DNA from: Fragilaria radians
Taxonomy: Eukaryota > Bacillariophyta > Fragilariophyceae > Fragilariales > Fragilariaceae
Assembly: GCA_900642245.1 (NCBI GenBank)
Contig: CAAAJI010000088.1
Location: 77,815-99,048, forward strand
DNA: 21,234 bases
Reading direction: 5' to 3'
In this document: in pieces, positions 19,552 through 21,234 of the stretch
How positions within the stretch are numbered: position 1 is the stretch's first letter
Layout: each line of letters begins with the position of its first letter
Notes under the pieces: generated by a model
Seen by the model: only the letters and a program-made list of their open reading frames with translations
Database searches by the model: none
What the model was told of the DNA's origin: nothing
Made by a program: the position numbers and the translations under genes

Positions 19552-20879
19552 GAGAATCCTTGCTATAGCCTTTCAGCAGTTTTCTTCCCATCTTTAGCTA
19601 TCTTTCAGCAATCCATCCTGTGTGTAAATAAAAAAACTGAAACGATGCATCTTTGCTTTTTTTCTTATTACTTTGAAAATCTCATTTCACCAATTCTCTC
19701 TAATTATTCAAACTGGATGTTTTAATCCTTTTGAATTCAGCTTTGAGTATTAATATGACTCTTCCTAATGATATCCTAAATACTGGATGATCATAAATTC
19801 CTCTTGTCTCTTGCTTCCTTTAGTGGGGGTAATCTCCACACCAACTCATAGCCCTCAATACTCTCTGTTTTTAGCTAGAGGCAAGTTAATACCATTGATT
19901 TCCGGGTTCTTCACCTCTTCCGAAAATCCTAAAACTTAACCTCAACATACATCTTGGCGAGATCTATTTCCGGCCAAACATTTGAAAACGGGATGTAATA
20001 TAAATCTTGTGTGGATTGAATCAGCTAAATTGGCTGGGCTTTGTAAGGTAAAGATGAGATAAGAATCTAGCAAACGGATCCCAAAATTTTAAATATCAAA
20101 GTTGTAAAAAGAATTCTTGAAGGCAATTTAAAATGAAAAGACACATCATTCTTGATCGCTCTCCATTCCAAATTCCATGAATCAGTTTCCTTTCAACTGT
20201 TTTTCATCGCTTGATCGTAATCCTGTTCATATTCAGCAAGTCCATCCATTTTTATTTCTACGCACTTTCTTTCTTCTTTTAGATATCATATGATAATACA
20301 TTTCATTGATGAAGTGCAATTTAATATCCTTCCAATGTAATTTAAGGCACTTAGCTTTGATCCCAAGTAAGGTTAATCAATTCTCTTTTTATTGTGAAAA
20401 CGGGACTTTAATTATTTTCCATTTAATGTCGAATTCATAATAACAACACAATGTTTTTGCGATTATTCCTCAACATATTTTTCAGAGCAATTAGTTTTTA
20501 ACATTTCCCTTTAGGAATACAAAAGTGCGGTTTTTCGCATTGTTGTGCTTCATAAGACTTCGGATATGAATTATTTATTGGAGAAATCTATTAATTAAAT
20601 TCTTCCTTCTAAGATGCTTGTGATTACGACAGTCTTGGGACAACATATCTGAATAAGTCGATGCAAAAACAGTCTTGGACATGCTTCAACATTCCTTTTC
20701 ATTAATAGAAGGTACGTAGCACATGTGTTGGACTCCCAATCAGATTTCAATTAGCAATTGTGAAGTAACCTTCTCTACTTTCTCTCCTTCATTGCTCATT
20801 AACAAGGGAGTAAATTATTCTAGAGTCGAAGGGATCAATTCCATCATTTTTAAATTAAGTGTACAAATTGTGATTCAAA
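19552..20879. other. Intergenic region upstream of the HA-domain gene
   Basis: This 1.3 kb of AT-rich DNA has no gene-like signal. The last few hundred bases should contain the promoter of the following gene. An in-frame TGA at 20871-20873 fixes the next start codon. Confidence 0.5.
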
Positions 20880-21234
20880 ATGTCAGAAGAAGATTCTCAA
20901 AACTCCATCGCAAGTGACTTTTCCACTAGTCAACACTTCAGTAAGTTAGGCTCACGCGGTAAACTGAATTCATCGTTGCCATGTCGCTGGGAGAGTATGT
21001 TCGAGAAATTAAAGGCCTACAAACAAAAATATGGCAATTGCCTTGTACCAAATAGGTATGAGGAGGATCGTTCTTTAGGTTCCTGGGTTTCCACACAACG
21101 ACGATACTTCAAATTGATGAACTCGTCAGAGAGTATCGGGAAGAGCAAAAATCCTAAAGTGAATGAAATGCGAATTGCAAAGCTACATGATATCGGCTTT
21201 GTCTGGGCTGGCAGTGACCCTCGTCATACTCCAT
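20880..21234 (+). CDS. Helicase-associated (HA) domain protein, N-terminal part
   Basis: The frame is open from ATG at 20880, nine bases after an in-frame TGA, to the window edge: 118 codons, incomplete at the 3' end. Residues 1-36 are Ser-rich and polar. Residues 37-109 form one HA repeat (PF03457 type): W37 with a following Met, LKAYKQKYGNCLVPNRY (44-60), LGSWVSTQRRYFKLM (66-80), then RIAKLHDIGFVWAG (98-111). The conserved tryptophans and the GFVW end are the family hallmarks. HA repeats are thought to bind nucleic acid. In diatoms they often occur as one or several repeats without a helicase. Further repeats are expected to the right. No helicase motif is seen in this part, so a helicase should not be assumed. 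Confidence 0.88.
   Translation, partial: MSEEDSQNSIASDFSTSQHFSKLGSRGKLNSSLPCRWESMFEKLKAYKQKYGNCLVPNRYEEDRSLGSWVSTQRRYFKLMNSSESIGKSKNPKVNEMRIAKLHDIGFVWAGSDPRHTP

Noticed and set aside
15600..20879. tRNA or other structured RNA gene in the long gene-poor stretch
   Set aside because: No B-box-like GGTTCGANNCC or cloverleaf was noticed on either strand by eye. A tRNA and Rfam scan would settle it.

Overview
The window looks like nuclear DNA of a diatom, or a close stramenopile relative. It is AT-rich. Genes are well spaced and carry short GT-AG introns of 65 to 145 bp. It holds a Ty1/copia element of the kind common in diatoms, a membrane-anchored zincin resembling a diatom-type family, and the start of a helicase-associated (HA, PF03457) repeat protein, a family known to be expanded in diatoms. 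The species cannot be fixed from sequence alone.

Layout. (1) 1-2576 is the 3' part of a Ty1/copia retrotransposon: integrase C-terminus, reverse transcriptase and RNase H in a pol frame broken by two TGA stops and one frameshift, then a polypurine tract and a probable 3' LTR. (2) 2950-3963 is a two-exon gene for a single-pass membrane protein with a complete metzincin-type zinc site (HEMGHGFGLPH). (3) 5258-10155 holds casein kinase 2 beta (+), class II fumarase (-) and the 5' part of ornithine aminotransferase (+). It is cut by a run of 20 N at 10156-10175. (4) 10176-15599 holds the same three genes again in the same order and orientation, starting inside CK2 beta exon 1 and ending with a complete ornithine aminotransferase. 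(5) 15600-20879 is 5.3 kb with no convincing intact gene, only one protein-like patch and one weak copia-protease-like relic. (6) 20880-21234 is the first 118 codons of an HA-domain protein that runs off the window.

The main point for a user is the repeat pair 5456-10155 / 10177-14801. CK2 beta exon 2 differs at about 21 of 672 bases by eye, and fumarase differs at 9 of 485 residues. Introns and intergenic DNA are far more diverged and carry many indels. Because the junction is an N run and each copy stops inside an exon, the simplest reading is two divergent alleles scaffolded head to tail. A true tandem duplication is not excluded.

Functionally, mitochondrial ornithine aminotransferase (ornithine to glutamate semialdehyde) and fumarase lacking an obvious transit peptide (fumarate to malate) could both serve the diatom ornithine-urea cycle, which exports fumarate and consumes or supplies ornithine. 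They are transcribed divergently from a 1.1-1.2 kb spacer. The aminotransferase side of that spacer carries a conserved 73-bp block and an inverted TGACGT/ACGTCA pair in both copies. No prokaryote-type system, CRISPR array, tRNA or rRNA was seen.
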